Shown here piece after piece: positions 1 through 12,349 of a DNA stretch of 64,000 bases. Location: positions 121,694,346 to 121,758,345 of the forward strand of contig CM045767.1 in assembly GCA_025200525.1 (NCBI GenBank). The letters run 5' to 3'. How positions within the stretch are numbered: position 1 is the first letter of the stretch; every line of letters starts with the position of its first letter. Source of the DNA: Camellia lanceoleosa (Eukaryota; Streptophyta; Magnoliopsida; Ericales; Theaceae). The position numbers and the translations under genes were made by a program. Below the pieces are notes generated by a model, which did not search any database, was not told the DNA's origin, and worked only from the letters and a program-made list of their open reading frames with translations.

Positions 1-19
1 ATCCCCAACAGAGTCGCCA
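1..19 (-). other. Primer-binding-site-like string of a long-LTR retrotransposon
   Basis: Read on the minus strand, this is TGGCGACTCTGTTGGGGAT, starting five bases after the CA terminus of the LTR at 25-3763. A string starting TGG just inside a 5' LTR is where a tRNA primer pairs. The TGGCGACTC type is, as I recall, typical of the Tat/Ogre lineage and attributed to tRNA-Arg; I could not verify this. It implies that the LTR to the right is a 5' LTR and that the element body lies to the left of the window. Confidence 0.55.
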
Positions 20-24
20 GAAAC

Positions 25-3000
25 TGTAGATAGCGCCCGTGAGGGACCTCGCTACAGCTACAGTTCGGACTCCCCTTTTTTGTTTGTTGCGGTTCTTAAT
101 CTGAACCAAAGAGTCCAACTCTGGCAAATCGTTTGAGAAAACAGATTTTTTTGAAAAGTAGTGCCACACATGGACTGCTTTGCCAGATACAGAGTCGCCA
201 CCTAAATATTTTTAAAATGGGAAATTTAGGAAACCCTGACTCGGTGCCGAAGGCCACGTGTCCGTCATCACCAAAGTTGTCTTGGCTCGGGAGCTTGGGT
301 ACGATCGGGGAAGGTCAGCTATGAGCACCCCCTTTCGCCCGGTCTGAAGACCGGCCTCTACTAACTGTGATATCCGATTTTGAAAACATTACATGCTCTT
401 ATTCCAATTATTAGCCTAGAATTACTATGTTATGCGCGCAGCAAACAAGTATAGACTAGATTGCCTAATTTGGAAATAAACATTGCATATCCGTTCGTTT
501 TGAAAGTGCTTTGGAATTTGCTACTCGCAAGTAGGCTAAAACACGGATTTCAACGAGTTTTCCAACTCAAGCAATCCAACCTCCACCCACAGGCATTCAA
601 ACAGTTATATCACATAAGCAACTAGTCGCATGGTAAGCCTACTATCATGTTAACATTCACACGCATACGATATGCTAAAGCATAAATACTCACCTAGTAC
701 TCCGTGCCAAAACAATAAACTAGTTAGCAAACATGCATGCCCTAGTTCATGTTAGAGTGACTAATGCATCGCATACAGAATGTGATTAGGATAGGCTCGG
801 CTAACCCTAAAATGGCATGTGAAATGCAATCATTTGATGCACGTATTCAAGTTGGATTTGAAGATACAATGCAGTTTGTATGATGTACCGAGCCCGGCGC
901 ATGTCAACAAATGCATGGATGCACGCATGCATTGCATAAGGTATGCTAAAATAAACGTGCCCTAATCTACCATCGTAAGCGGGTAAATAAAAGGGAAGAA
1001 AGACGTGGGGGTTGGAAGACATGCACACCACTCATCCACACTTATTACAGATTTGCCCTCGCTCGGAGGGACCAAAAGAATAATACAAATTAATTAACTA
1101 AGCAAGCTAATTAAATATTACAAATTAATTAAATTAACAAATTAATTAATCTAAGAAAAACAGTAAACCGCCTCGGGGCGAGGGCTCAATGCATGCACGC
1201 TCGGATTCCGCTCGGAATTGCACTGCCATGCCTAGCCTGCCTCTGTTTTACCTGCTTTGCTCCTCTGAAAACTGCCAAAGTCTCAGAAATGCCTCTCAGG
1301 ACACTAGGGGATACCACCGGCTAGAGGAAATGACCACCGGCACTAGGATGTGGCCCATCGGCATAAAATATAACCATCGGCTATTGATTGACTGCCGGTG
1401 GGCATTAAATGCTGCCAGCCGGCAATGAATTCCTGCAGAACCTGCAACTCACAGCAACAGAGGGCAGAATCTGGCATGGCAATACTATTCAAGCTATATA
1501 TGCACCAAACAAGTCCCTTATCATGTTTGCCACTCAAAGGGGCATATGTCTCGATTCTCGGTCCACCAATCACGCATTTCTATGCATGATGCCCAAAGAA
1601 TCAAGTGTGCAATTTTCATGTCAAATGAAATGCAAACTAAACAATCAAAGAGCCCAATCCCCATCACCAAATCAAGGGACAAGGCATGCATGTCTATGTG
1701 TGCAATCCTAAGCATGTCAACTAGTATGCAACATGGGATGCAAACAAGAATGCTAGTATGCAAACACACATCCAAGGCAAGCATGCAAACTAAGCAAAGG
1801 AGTGGACTTAAACATGGCTTAGGCAACTCCAAATAGGCCTAAAATCAGTGGCCAAAGTGCCTAAAAATGAAGACCAAAATGCACAAACTTATGCAAGCAC
1901 TGATGGTCTAATACTTTAAGCATAATGGGGCAACTTTTAAACACATTTAAGAGAGCACAAATATGAACAGTTGGCATGCAAGTTAAGCTCTGAAATCATG
2001 TTATAAGAGGTGCCAAACCAACTCAAACAAGACAAACAAAAAGCATGCAATTGGCCCAAATACTTGAGGCAAGCCAAGAGGCATTGAACTACACTTGGCA
2101 AAACCTAACATGGCAAGACTTAAGCAACTAAAATCAGAGCTTTAGCACATAAAATCAAGCCCAAAGGACCACTTAGATGGCATCTAAATGGTTTGAATTC
2201 AAAGGCATGCACAATGGTCAAAACATAGGGCATACAACACATGCTCTCAAAGCAACAAAGAGGCGACCAAGACAAGCATATGAGCATGCCAAAGGGACTG
2301 ATATTACATGTTGGATGGTTCCAAACCACCAAAATGATGCAAGCAACACATGCTACACATTCACATACTTGAGGCCTACAAGCCCGACAAGCCACAAATG
2401 TAAAGGAGCTGTACTAAGCATGCCAAAATCAATCCAAACAACTATGGACAGACCTAAAGCATGGCAAAATAAGCACAAAACATTCATAAGTCTAAGCCTA
2501 AATCATGCTCAAACAAAGGCTAACAACCTAAGGCATGTTAAGGGATCAAGGAGGCATTACATGGCAACTATACTTAACATGCATGGAGTACCAAAACCAA
2601 CTTAATACAAAGTTATAACATGGCAATATAAGCATAAAATACAGCCATGGCATGCTCAACACACACTTGAACATAGGCTTCCTTAAGAGACCAAAAATGG
2701 TCCCTTTCAAGGACAACAAGGAGAGGGGGTGGCCCTCCCCTTATGGAGACTTCAAAGCACCATCTCCACCACTGAAATCCCTCAAGATTTCAGTGGTGAA
2801 GAGGCCCAAACACCAAAGTCTCGAAACTTGCACAAAATAGCACAAAAAGAGGCCTTACAAGGCCTAAGAGGGGTCAAACTTCCCCAAAGCACAAAACACT
2901 CTTAATAAACTATCAAGAGGACCTAAAAACAGAACTTTCTTGTATTAAACCCAAAAACAGCTCTAAGATAGGTAGAAATATGATGCAAAAATGGGGTTAA

Positions 3001-3763
3001 AAGTACTAGTTTCTTACCCTTGTTGACCTTCTTCACAAAGGGTGCTCTTGTTGCCTCCTTAAGCTCCAATCCAGTCAAAAATATCAAGAACAAGCCCTTA
3101 GAACCTCAGTAGCCCAAGGAAGGTGAAGCACTAGGTGCTTGTGTGCAATAGTATGGACTAAAACACACACAAGACAACAAAGAGGGGAAGGTACAGATAT
3201 AGGATAAATATATGTCCTAAAGCCAAAACCAGAGCTCTTCTTCCTCTCCTCTCCAATTTTTCTAACCCTAGAACAAGGGAGAGAAGGGCCCCCTCTTATA
3301 GAGGAGGCAATCTTGTAATGTTTAACTAGTAAGCAAACAACAGGGACATCCCTCCATACACGTGTATGGAGGGGAAGCAAATGCCAAACAGCTGTTTCAA
3401 AATATCTGAAAAAGCAGATGAGCGATGGTCGGCCAAAAATGTCATTTTGACAAAAATGATCACGACAACAAAGAGTGTGCCGAGCAACATATATTCTTTG
3501 GTGGCAAGAAAAACCAGCCGGTGGCCTCTAGCTAGTGCCGGTGGTGTGTGGGGATGCCTCACAAGGCATTCCCTGCCCCTCCAAGGCAAAACACAAGTGT
3601 TTGGTGCAAAACCAGATACAAAACAGTCGAGTTCGGAAATCCTGAGGCAAGGCGCGTAGCCGAGAACTCCGGAAACTCCAAACAAACACAAACATGGATA
3701 ATCACCGAGTGTTCAAGCGGTGACGTCCAAGTCTTGAGGACGGTAAAAAATGGGGTGTCTACA
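25..3763 (-). mobile_element. Complete long LTR (5' LTR) of a Tat/Ogre-like Ty3/gypsy element
   Basis: On the minus strand the LTR starts TGTAGACACCCC at 3763 and ends ATCTACA at 25, so the ends are TGTAGA/TCTACA inverted repeats (3739 bp). It shares its start, its promoter block, the GGACCCTCC..GCGAGGG block near 1055-1075 and its 3' end (150-330) with the LTRs at 55077-59638 and 60301-64000, so this is one repeat family with three copies here. It contains no conserved protein; the open frames in it are unrelated to known families. LTRs of 3-5 kb are characteristic of Ogre-type elements (family knowledge). The flanking 5 bases at 3764-3768 are gtacc; the other flank is off the window, so no target duplication can be checked. 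Confidence 0.8.
3295..3373 (-). promoter_or_regulatory. LTR promoter: TATA box with an upstream G-box palindrome
   Basis: Transcription would run on the minus strand. A 24-bp perfect palindrome occupies 3350-3373, with half-site CCCTCCATACAC meeting its complement at a CACGTG core. TATAAG lies about 50 bp downstream in the sense direction (3295-3300). The same arrangement recurs at 61273-61343 in another copy. In both copies a CTAGGGTT block follows some 35-40 bp after the TATA box, at the expected start of the transcript. CACGTG is the core bound by plant bZIP and bHLH factors; binding here is inference. Confidence 0.55.
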
Positions 3764-5018
3764 GTACCCAAACAGAATTAATTAATTTAAATACGGTGAA
3801 GATTGTCCAACAATTTACACTTACTCTTAATCTTTTTTTGGCAGCTCATTATGCTGTTGTTAAGTCTCATTATTCTTTCAAATTGGTCAAAAAACATTGA
3901 AATCATCATTTTTATGACATTTTGTCCTTGTGGATCATATTATATTTTGAGAAATGATTTTAAGCCATCTTTCTTTATTTGCGCCTTATAAAAAAATAAA
4001 ATAAAAATAAAAAAATTGTTTCAATTATTATTAGTTAGCCCATTGAGCCTATACAAAAAAAACTTATTATTCATTTAACTATTTCTTCTGATGTCTCAAT
4101 ATTAGATTTTATTTGTTATTTTGAGAGGAAGTTATCTTGTGAGTAGAACAAGGAAATTGAAAAAAAAAAATAATAATTTCTATGTTTAAAATAAAATAAA
4201 ATAAAAATGACAACATAGAGAGTTTGATTATGAATCATATGTTGAAGAAAAAAAAAATTTAAAAAAAAAAGAGTTAAAAGGGCAATACGCTCCGTTTGTT
4301 CAATTCATTTCTTAGACATTTGTTTTTCACCCTACAGCCAATTTGGTGAATAATTCCCTTTGACCTAATATTACAACAGAAAATAAAGTCCTATTCGATC
4401 TCGGGATTAACATGATTTTTCAGACTACAAATTGGCATAATTTCATTATTTTCGGCTTTCCTATCATGAGACTATATATTATTTTTTCTATACAACGTTT
4501 TTCATTTCTAAATGTGAGAAATTTTTATTTTGTTAAACATAAGTCTTCTCTTACATACATATATTGGTGAGTTGAGCCATTTCAGAGTACTTCATTTGTT
4601 GAGAGTATATTGGAAAGATTTGAGTCAAAGCATGATTATGATAGAATTAGAGTCTTATTCCATTTTGAGATTAAATAATATTTTTGTCGGCTATAATTTA
4701 CACACACACTGAATATAGAGGTAGATAAATTATTTTTATTAACTGTTAGTATTCTGAACTCTGATGATTCTTTTACTAATCTATCAAATTAACAATTATT
4801 GTTGTAAATATTTTGTTTAAAAATAAATAAATCTGACTTTTGTGGGTACATTCACTGTAAACCCTCACAAGACTACAACTCATCCACTAGCAGTTACCTA
4901 GCGGTTCAAAGGCTAGTTGCATATGCTAAATGTAATCGTGTTCCTTATAAAAATGGCATAGATAGATTTTATTTTATTGTCTTTTTAATTTTGTTTTGCT
5001 CGAAAACTAACAAAGTAT
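3764..5018. other. AT-rich non-coding stretch, probably the 3' internal part of an old LTR element
   Basis: No coding frame of recognisable family occurs. The stretch is AT-rich with many A runs. It ends in a polypurine tract and LTR start at 5019-5030, so the simplest reading is the 3' non-coding interior of a degraded plus-strand Athila/Tat-type element, cut on the left by the LTR at 25-3763. This is inference from position only. Confidence 0.3.
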
Positions 5019-5076
5019 AAGTTGGGGGGTGTGATCGGTACTCAAATGTTATACATTTGACCCATTAATATACACT
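5019..5076 (+). mobile_element. Polypurine tract and start of an Athila-like LTR, interrupted by the LINE
   Basis: The tract AAGTTGGGGGG (5019-5029) is followed directly by TGTGATCGGTACTC at 5030, the usual layout of polypurine tract plus 3' LTR. The wording resembles the GCTCGA..AAGTTTGGGGGTGTGAT junction of Athila-type plant elements (from memory). About 47 bp into the LTR, the LINE at 5095-11655 has inserted; the LTR appears to continue from 11674 as AT-rich DNA, where its end cannot be recognised. Confidence 0.5.
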
Positions 5077-5094
5077 TTATTAGTTTATTTATTT
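5077..5094. repeat. Target-site duplication of the LINE, left copy
   Basis: The 18 bases TTATTAGTTTATTTATTT are repeated without mismatch at 11656-11673. Together they bracket 5095-11655. Confidence 0.85.
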
Positions 5095-5932
5095 TTGATC
5101 AGCAAAATAAAAGCTTTATTGATGAAAAAAGCAAAAAAAAACATGCAAAAATACATTAACAGAGCAGGGAATACAACAAAGCATCATAACTAACCTTAAC
5201 AATCCCAACTAGGTTGGCACTGCAAAGGAAGCACAATCATGTGCAAGCACTAAACCCAAGATTGGTGAGAAACCAATCTAAAACAAAGACGAAAAAAAGG
5301 AAAACAAAAACAGAACTAGACCAAAAGAGCAAACCAACTGCTGCCTAATAACCAAACACCAGTGGCAATCTGTCCTTCACAGTTACACAAAACGTACACC
5401 AGTAGCAGACCTTACTCCATAGCAGCACAGACCACCAGATCTTCCAGCAAACCTTAGACACATTCCTTCACAGTAGCAATGCAGTAGTGTAATTACACCG
5501 AAACAGCAGCAACAACAAGTCACCAAAGCAACATCACACCTAAGACCAAGAAATAACTCTGAGCCAAGAAAACATAACAATCCACAAAATAGATGAACCT
5601 TTGCACCAAAACCAAAATCAATACCAAACTCAGCACCATAGAGCAACAGCAACAAACAAGAGCAACAACTACCCAACCACAGCAAGAGGCAGCTGCAGCA
5701 CCATAATCAAAACCAGTAACAACAACACCAGGTAAGAACAGCAGCAGCAACACCCTTGACATAGAGCCAAACCAGTGAATGACTAAATAGCAGCAACTGA
5801 ACCACTACACCTCCAGACCATAACACATACCAGCAAGACACCACCAATCTTAAAATCAGCATGGCCAAATGAAGCAACTGCTAGCTTCCTAACATAGCAC
5901 CACAACCTAATAATACAATCAACACCACCACC

Positions 5933-8900
5933 TTAGAAGTAACTACGAATCAGTCCCAAATTGGAGATGAAATCATTAAATGAATACATGCTACAATTGT
6001 GATGGTTTTTAACCCAGTAAGCCACTCTGACTTTGATTAACTCAGATAAGGCCTCCAAATTTGGTTGAGCTCCTCTAAATAGACACTCATTTCTATGTCT
6101 CTACAATGACCATATCACTGTAATCGGAATAGCATTCCAGATCCTGAGCTCATTCTTTTTGAATTTGAATCCAAACCACCAATAAAGCAACTTATTTACA
6201 GAGCCAGGGGAAACCCATCAAGATCCCCACCAATCAATAACAATGGACCATAGCTTCTAAGCAAAGGGACAAAGCAACAAAATATGATTAAGATTTTCAG
6301 GCTCAGAATTACAAAACAAACACAAAGAAACTGAATTACCCCTAAGGACACTAATCCAATGAAGGAAATCAGCAGTCTTCAGTCTACCTCTCCACACCAG
6401 CCAAAACAAAAATTTGGCTTTCGGAGGAGCTACATTAATCCAAATAAATTTTGATAACTCCACAATATGACCCTCATCAGCTTGAAGCCATCCATACAAT
6501 GATCTAACTTGAAAAATCCCAAAAGAAGAAGCCAACCATTTGATGTGATCCTCATTGTTTGCCCTCAGCACAAGACCCTCACCCAAAATCTGGAGCAACT
6601 GAGAATTTCCTCCTCTTCCCATGCACAAAGGGGTGTTCTAAAATTCAAAATCCATCTACCATTAGCAACCTTTTCATCAACAAACCACTTTAGAGATCCA
6701 TAAGGCTTAGTAGATAAGCCAAAAAGTCTAGGAAATTGATTCTTCAAGCTTGATTGACCAAACCACTTATCACACCAAAACAGAATCCTACTACCATTCC
6801 CAATAACAAGATTAACATTATCTAAAAAGTAATTAACCACATGTGGCTGACTATCAGCCACTGACATTATATCTCTCTAGATTCTAGACTTATTGTTAAG
6901 TAATCCAGGTCGAGGTAAGAAAGATCCATTCATGTGACTATAGTTACTACTAATCAACTGTCTCCACGGAGCCTTCTTTTCAGCCCCAAATCTCCACCAC
7001 CACTTAACTAACAAACAGAGATTCACCTTTTCTAACATTTTTGATCTCTAACCCTCTATGATATAGAGCCTTTGTCACCTCCCCCCATTGCACCAAATGA
7101 ACCTTTCTATGATTATTTGACCCACCCCATAGGAAAGAGGCTTGCAACCTGTCCACATTCTTAGCAACACACTCAGGCATCTTAAACAGAGAAAGGTAAT
7201 AAACTGGGAGACTTGACAGGACTGACTTGATCATGGTAACTCTACCAGCATAAGACATCAATCTCCACTTCCAGCCTGTAAGGCGTACTTTGATCTTATC
7301 TAAAATAGGCTGCCAAGTTGATTTCCGACGAGGATTTGCACCCAGAGGTAAGCCAAGATAAACTAGGGGAAGTTTATGATATGAACAATTCAGTTTATTA
7401 GCGAAATCCTTTACTAACTTGGTCAATATTCCAATGCCACATATAATACTTTTTTGAAAGTTAATCTTCAGCCCTAAAATAATTTCAAAGCATCTAAGAA
7501 TCCTCTTAATAGTAACAAGTTCACTCTAATCAGCTTCACAAAACAAAATAGTGTCATCTGCAAATTATAGATGTGAGACAACCAATTCATTGGGACCAAT
7601 GATCACACCTCTGACTAGACCAAGCTCCTTAGCTCTAGATAGCAAAACATTCAAACCCTCTGCTACTACGTTGAATAAAAAAGGTGAAAGTGGATCACCT
7701 TGCTGTAATCCTTTCTGAGGATTGAATTCAACTATAGGAGAGCCATTGACCAACACCAATATACTATGAGAAGTCACACAGGCTTTAATCCACCTAATAC
7801 ATCTAGTACCAAAACCAAATTTCTGAAGCATATCAAACAAAAACTCCCAATTCACAGTGTCATAGGCCTTCTCAAAGTCCAATTTAAGAATGACACCCTT
7901 AGTTTTTGTCTTCTTCCACCAATCCTTGCAATGAGTACACCATCCATTACATTTCTTCCCCCTAAAAATGCAGATTGATTTTCACTAATCACTTCAGGTA
8001 ATACCTTCTTCATTCTACATGATAATACCTTAGACAAAATTTTATAGACTTTCCCAATAAGACAGATAGGTCGATATCTGAAAGACTTGATGGATTGACC
8101 TTTTTTGGGACAAGAGTAAAGAAAGAGCACTTTAGACATCTGACCAACCTACCATTCTCATGGAACTTCGTCATGAAATTCATAAAATCCTGCTACAGAA
8201 TACTCCAACATTTCTGTATGCAAGACAGATTAAAACCATCAGGTCCTAGCGCCTTGTTTCCATAACAACTTTTAATAGCAGCCCACACTTCGGATTTAGT
8301 AAATATCACTTCCAAATCATCTACGGAGTCATTGTTGATAGATTTAAACATACCAACAAGCTTGGGCCTATGCTCCCAACTCTCATTAAACAAACACCTA
8401 AAGTGCCTTACCACCTCCATTTTTACCTCATTAGGTTGCATAACAATTCTTTCATTAACCTAAATACAATCTAACATGTTCTTACATTGTCGGCTTTTAG
8501 CCATAACATGAAAAAATCTGGTGTTCTTATCACCCTTTAGTGCCCAATTCAATCCAGATCTTTGAAGCCAAATCCACTCTCTCATTTTTCTCAATATACA
8601 GACTTCTCCAAGGAGATCTCTTCTTTTACTATCTTCCTGGTCATTCAAACCTCTACCCTCAACTTCCAAATCTAGAGAATAAAGCTCAGTTTCAGCAACT
8701 TTTATTTTGGAATCAACATTGCCAAAAACCTCATGGTTCCACTCCTTCAGCTTGGATTTAAGAATGTGAAGTTTTTCTTTAACAATAAAACCTGCCCAAC
8801 CAAACACCTGGGCCTCTATCCAAGTCTTTTTAACCAAAGGTAAGCAGCCATGATGCAATAACCAAGAATTAAAAAATTTAAAAGGCTTAGGCCCCTAATC

Positions 8901-9601
8901 TCTTTGGTCCTCCATAAGGAATACTGGACAATGATCAGATAAGATTCTAGGCAAACCCCAAACTTTAAAATCAAAAAGCTCTAGCCACTCAGGATTGAAG
9001 AGAAATCTACCAAACCTACTCCACCTATCACCCTCAATAGAATTACTCTATGTATACTTTCTTTCCAACATTGGAATATCAATAACTTCCACTTTTTCAA
9101 TAAACTCCCCAAAATCTTTCATCCTCCTATCTCTCCTTAAACACCATTTTCTTTCACCAGTGGATCGGATTTCATTAAGACCCCCCCTCCCAAACACCAT
9201 GGATACTAAAAATACTGCCTAAGATTACCCAGCACCTCCTACAGAATCCTCCTCCTTGCAACATCATTTGGTCCGTACACATTAACCACCACACAATTAA
9301 AGGAATTACAGTAAATACCTGATAATAGAATGAAACTTCTGTTGCAGCAACAATCTACCATGGCAAACACCTCAGGTTTCCAAATACAAAGAAGACACCC
9401 ACCACTCCCTTCTGCATCCACAGACAAAAAATTAAACTGATCCCAAGGCCACATGGATTTAACAATTTGGTCTGACATCACATGTCTCTTTGTTTCTTGA
9501 AGCATTACCAAATCCACATCCCTTGCTCTAATTAGCTCTTTTATCTTCTTTCTTTTACAAGATTTACCCAACCCCCGAACATTCTAAGATAACATCTTCA
9601 T
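5933..9601 (-). pseudogene. LINE ORF2: endonuclease, reverse transcriptase, zf-RVT (broken)
   Basis: The frame would start at the ATG at 9601, 42 bp after ORF1, and end at the TAA at 5933. The distance is a multiple of three, yet pieces lie in all three frames, so several indels have cancelled out. The endonuclease/exonuclease/phosphatase domain begins with a Trp-to-stop change at its sixth codon, and its LQETK motif is readable near 9490. The reverse transcriptase follows at about 8440-7000, with DFEKAYDTVNW near 7880, QGDPLSPFLFN near 7700 and FADDT near 7545, flanked by stop codons. The C-terminal zf-RVT domain at about 6870-6257 has CLFCNSEPENLNHILLLC, the usual Cys/His spacing. The product would nick target DNA and copy the element RNA in the nucleus. 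It is clearly non-functional. Confidence 0.88.
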
Positions 9602-9643
9602 TACAAACCAATACAATACACCAAAAACACCTACTCACCCAGC

Positions 9644-11573
9644 TTAGGGCTTATTGGCAAACCCCTTTATAGCCTCTGCTCTCTCCAAATCCTTCCTTTG
9701 GAGATCCATTAATTTGTCCAGAACCTCATTTTCCTTTTCTTTGAAATCAATCCCTAATAATTTCCCAATTTGCATGGTTGCCTGGGCTTCATTCAAGAGA
9801 TACCGACCCCTACTTGAGCTGCTCACTTGTGATTTAGAACAGGAAACAGTAGCCAACGATGCTTGAAGCATCGCCCCTTTTATCAATCTTGCTTCCAGAA
9901 GCTTCACCTTTTCTGACTCTTTTCTTTTGATCTTAGTTTTACAACTTGCTATGCTCTGAATCACCACTTCTTTCCTTTTCCCTCCACTCTGAATACCTTT
10001 CCTTACTAGCTGTGGTTGCCCTGATGGAAGAATCAATTGACCTGCTTTATTTTTTTTTAGAACAGTGACGTCCTCCCCCCGACCAAGCCCATTAGATATT
10101 GCATGATTAACAAGATCACCACCCACTTCCTTAAATAAACCGTTGTCCTAGACAGGCACAATGACAACTTCAAGATTAATATTGGTCTGCTGCAACTCAG
10201 ACCCACTCAAACTTTTCAAACAACCCATGTTATGAACATGACCCACAACTTGTCGACTTCATTCATTAACTCCTTGAATTTGAAAATCAGACAAGTGCCT
10301 TTCCATTTCCATACATGCGCCACCCACACCTCTCATCCCCAGGCCACTACCTATTTCAATAACTTTGGAGACAATTGTGTCATTAATACCCTTTGCCTTC
10401 CCCTCCACCGCATTCATGATGTACCCCTTTCCCACTGGTGCCAACTCAACTTTAGTATCTACCTCAGCTGCACTCGACTTCCACCTCATCGTCATCCTCC
10501 TTGCCCTCTTCAGATTTTCTACAACATGTACCATTGTCATTATAAGAAGTTATAACTCCATTGCAATACGATGATCCTTCGCCTATTGGTAGATCCACTT
10601 GACTATCAGCATTAGCCATGATTACTTGTTCCTCACAGATTCTAATAGGATAAAACTTATCCTTGCATGCTAACATGATCACCATATTAATAGATTCCAT
10701 TACCTTTGTTGCAATTCTTAGTTTACCAAACTGTAGCGATGTCATTTGCAAAGTATCATTGTCAATCCCAATCACCTGTCCCCATAATTTACCAATGTTT
10801 CTGAATGTAAGTGAACTCCACAAATTAAACGGTACACCGTAACAACTTAACCACACTGTTCACTCCTGTTTAATAACCATATCCTTCTTCCACTCCGATA
10901 CAAAGTCACACCATACGTCAATCCACTCCTTCATCCGACTAACTTCATACTGCATCACCTCTTTTGAGTTGAACGTGATTACCACCGATTTCTCTCCACC
11001 TTCATGAAATATGAGATCTTTTAGTCCTCTTTTCTCACATTCTTGTTTGAACTCAATCAATACACAGTATGGTTTCAACTTAACGATTAAACTCTTATAC
11101 AACCAACCATTATTAGCCTCATTTATTCTGGCAATGAGAGTCTTACCTTCCCAACTTTCATTCCCTTTAACAATGTCTGCGTAAGAACGTGACTCCATCC
11201 TTATCTTAGTGTTGAATCTGACCTTATTCACAGCCCTCTCTCCTTGCCCTTGAAGCACTGGCTGACCCCTTCTTGATTGATCCACCCTACCAAACTTTGT
11301 CATTTTCACTTTCAGTTCTTTGTTGTCAACCCATAATCCGTTTGCTTTTTGGATCGCCATATCAGCCGCAATCGAGCAATTATACCGCACAAAACCGAAT
11401 CTCTTATTTGGGATATAAGCATCTTTTACCACCCCAAATTTAGAGAACAAGACAAACAAACCCTTTGAATCCATAGTTTCCGGTATATTATCTACAAACA
11501 TTGTGAGAATTCCTTGAGTTTCCCCATTCTTTTGTTGCCTTCGTTGAAGAACTGGTATCCAACCTCCCCTCAT
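9644..11573 (-). pseudogene. LINE ORF1: RNA-binding protein with an RRM (broken)
   Basis: The ATG at 11573 opens a 237-codon frame with an RRM at about residues 22-95: the RNP2-like MFVDNIP and the RNP1-like KRFGFVRY are both visible. A DUF4283-like segment follows (ending near VWLSCYGVPFNLW), but a TGA at 10860-10862 interrupts it in frame. A frameshift then occurs near 10464-10540, and the rest runs in a second frame to the stop at 9644. No CCHC knuckle is obvious. Plant L1 elements with an RRM in ORF1 are a known subgroup; the protein would coat the element RNA. At about 640 codons, the combined length suits a LINE ORF1. Confidence 0.82.
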
Positions 11574-11655
11574 TGATTAGAAATTCTGGGTACTATGTAA
11601 ATGCCAAAAGTTAGGCAAACTTACAAGCCCATTACGTTTATGGGTGCGAAGAAAA

Positions 11656-11673
11656 TTATTAGTTTATTTATTT
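11656..11673. repeat. Target-site duplication of the LINE, right copy
   Basis: Identical over 18 bp to 5077-5094. It lies immediately upstream of the LINE 5' end in the sense direction of the element. Confidence 0.85.
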
Positions 11674-12349
11674 ATATTATTTTATAATTTTGTGTGATTT
11701 TATATATTTTGTACATATTTTGAATATGTGTACATAACTTATTATAAATAATATTATATTATATTATATTATAATATAAAATAAAATAATAAAAAATAAA
11801 TAACTTTCGGTGGAGAATCTTCCCCACCGTTATCCAACATCTTCATTTATATATATATATATATATATTAGTATATGCCCATACCTAAAGACAAGGTATA
11901 ATTAAATTAAGTAATGTTAGGCATGGTATAAATAATGATACTGAAAAAACCAAATGACACCAACTAATGTGCTTCAAAAAAAATAAAAACAAAAAAGTGC
12001 ACCAGCTAATAGGAAAAAAAAAAAAAAAAAGACAATATAAAGCAACAACAAACATAAACAATTATTACAAAACCAATTTTAATCTTCAGTAGCTTTCCCT
12101 GAACTTTAATCATTAGGTTTTCAACTTAATTGGTCTCTAAGTGAGTTACTCGAAACTTAAACTTGTGTGAGAAAACATAAGATGCAGTTATGATGGTATG
12201 ACTTTAATAAATTTGAGAACTAAAAGCCAAACACAACCTTGCTTAAGAAGATGGTAGTTCACTCTTTGGAAACTCATTCTGTTTGAGCATTCATGAAAAT
12301 GAGGCCTGATACAACTATTCTTATATTGTTGGTACAATTAAAATGTGTA
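11674..12349. other. AT-rich DNA, probable LTR remainder
   Basis: Seen here are an AT-rich tract likely continuing the LTR cut by the LINE, a (TA)n run at about 11848-11869, an 18-base A run near 12011-12030, and no coding frame or RNA gene. Confidence 0.4.

Larger units (their letters stand above)
5095..11655 (-). mobile_element. Full-length L1-type LINE, inactive
   Basis: A minus-strand non-LTR retrotransposon of 6561 bp lies between perfect 18-bp duplications. It has a short 5' leader (11655-11574), ORF1 with an RRM domain, a 42-bp gap, ORF2 with endonuclease, reverse transcriptase and a zinc-binding C-terminal domain, and a long 3' UTR of about 840 bp. The 3' end reads ..CATCAATAAAGC..GATCAA and runs into A-rich target DNA, so the tail is short or merged with the target. 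Both frames carry stops and shifts, so it cannot be active. The intact duplication shows that the ends are complete and that no deletion has touched them. Confidence 0.92.

Noticed and set aside
2177..2605. 142-codon open frame in the first long LTR
   Set aside because: Low-complexity composition, no family resemblance, and it lies inside an LTR with no equivalent in the related copies.
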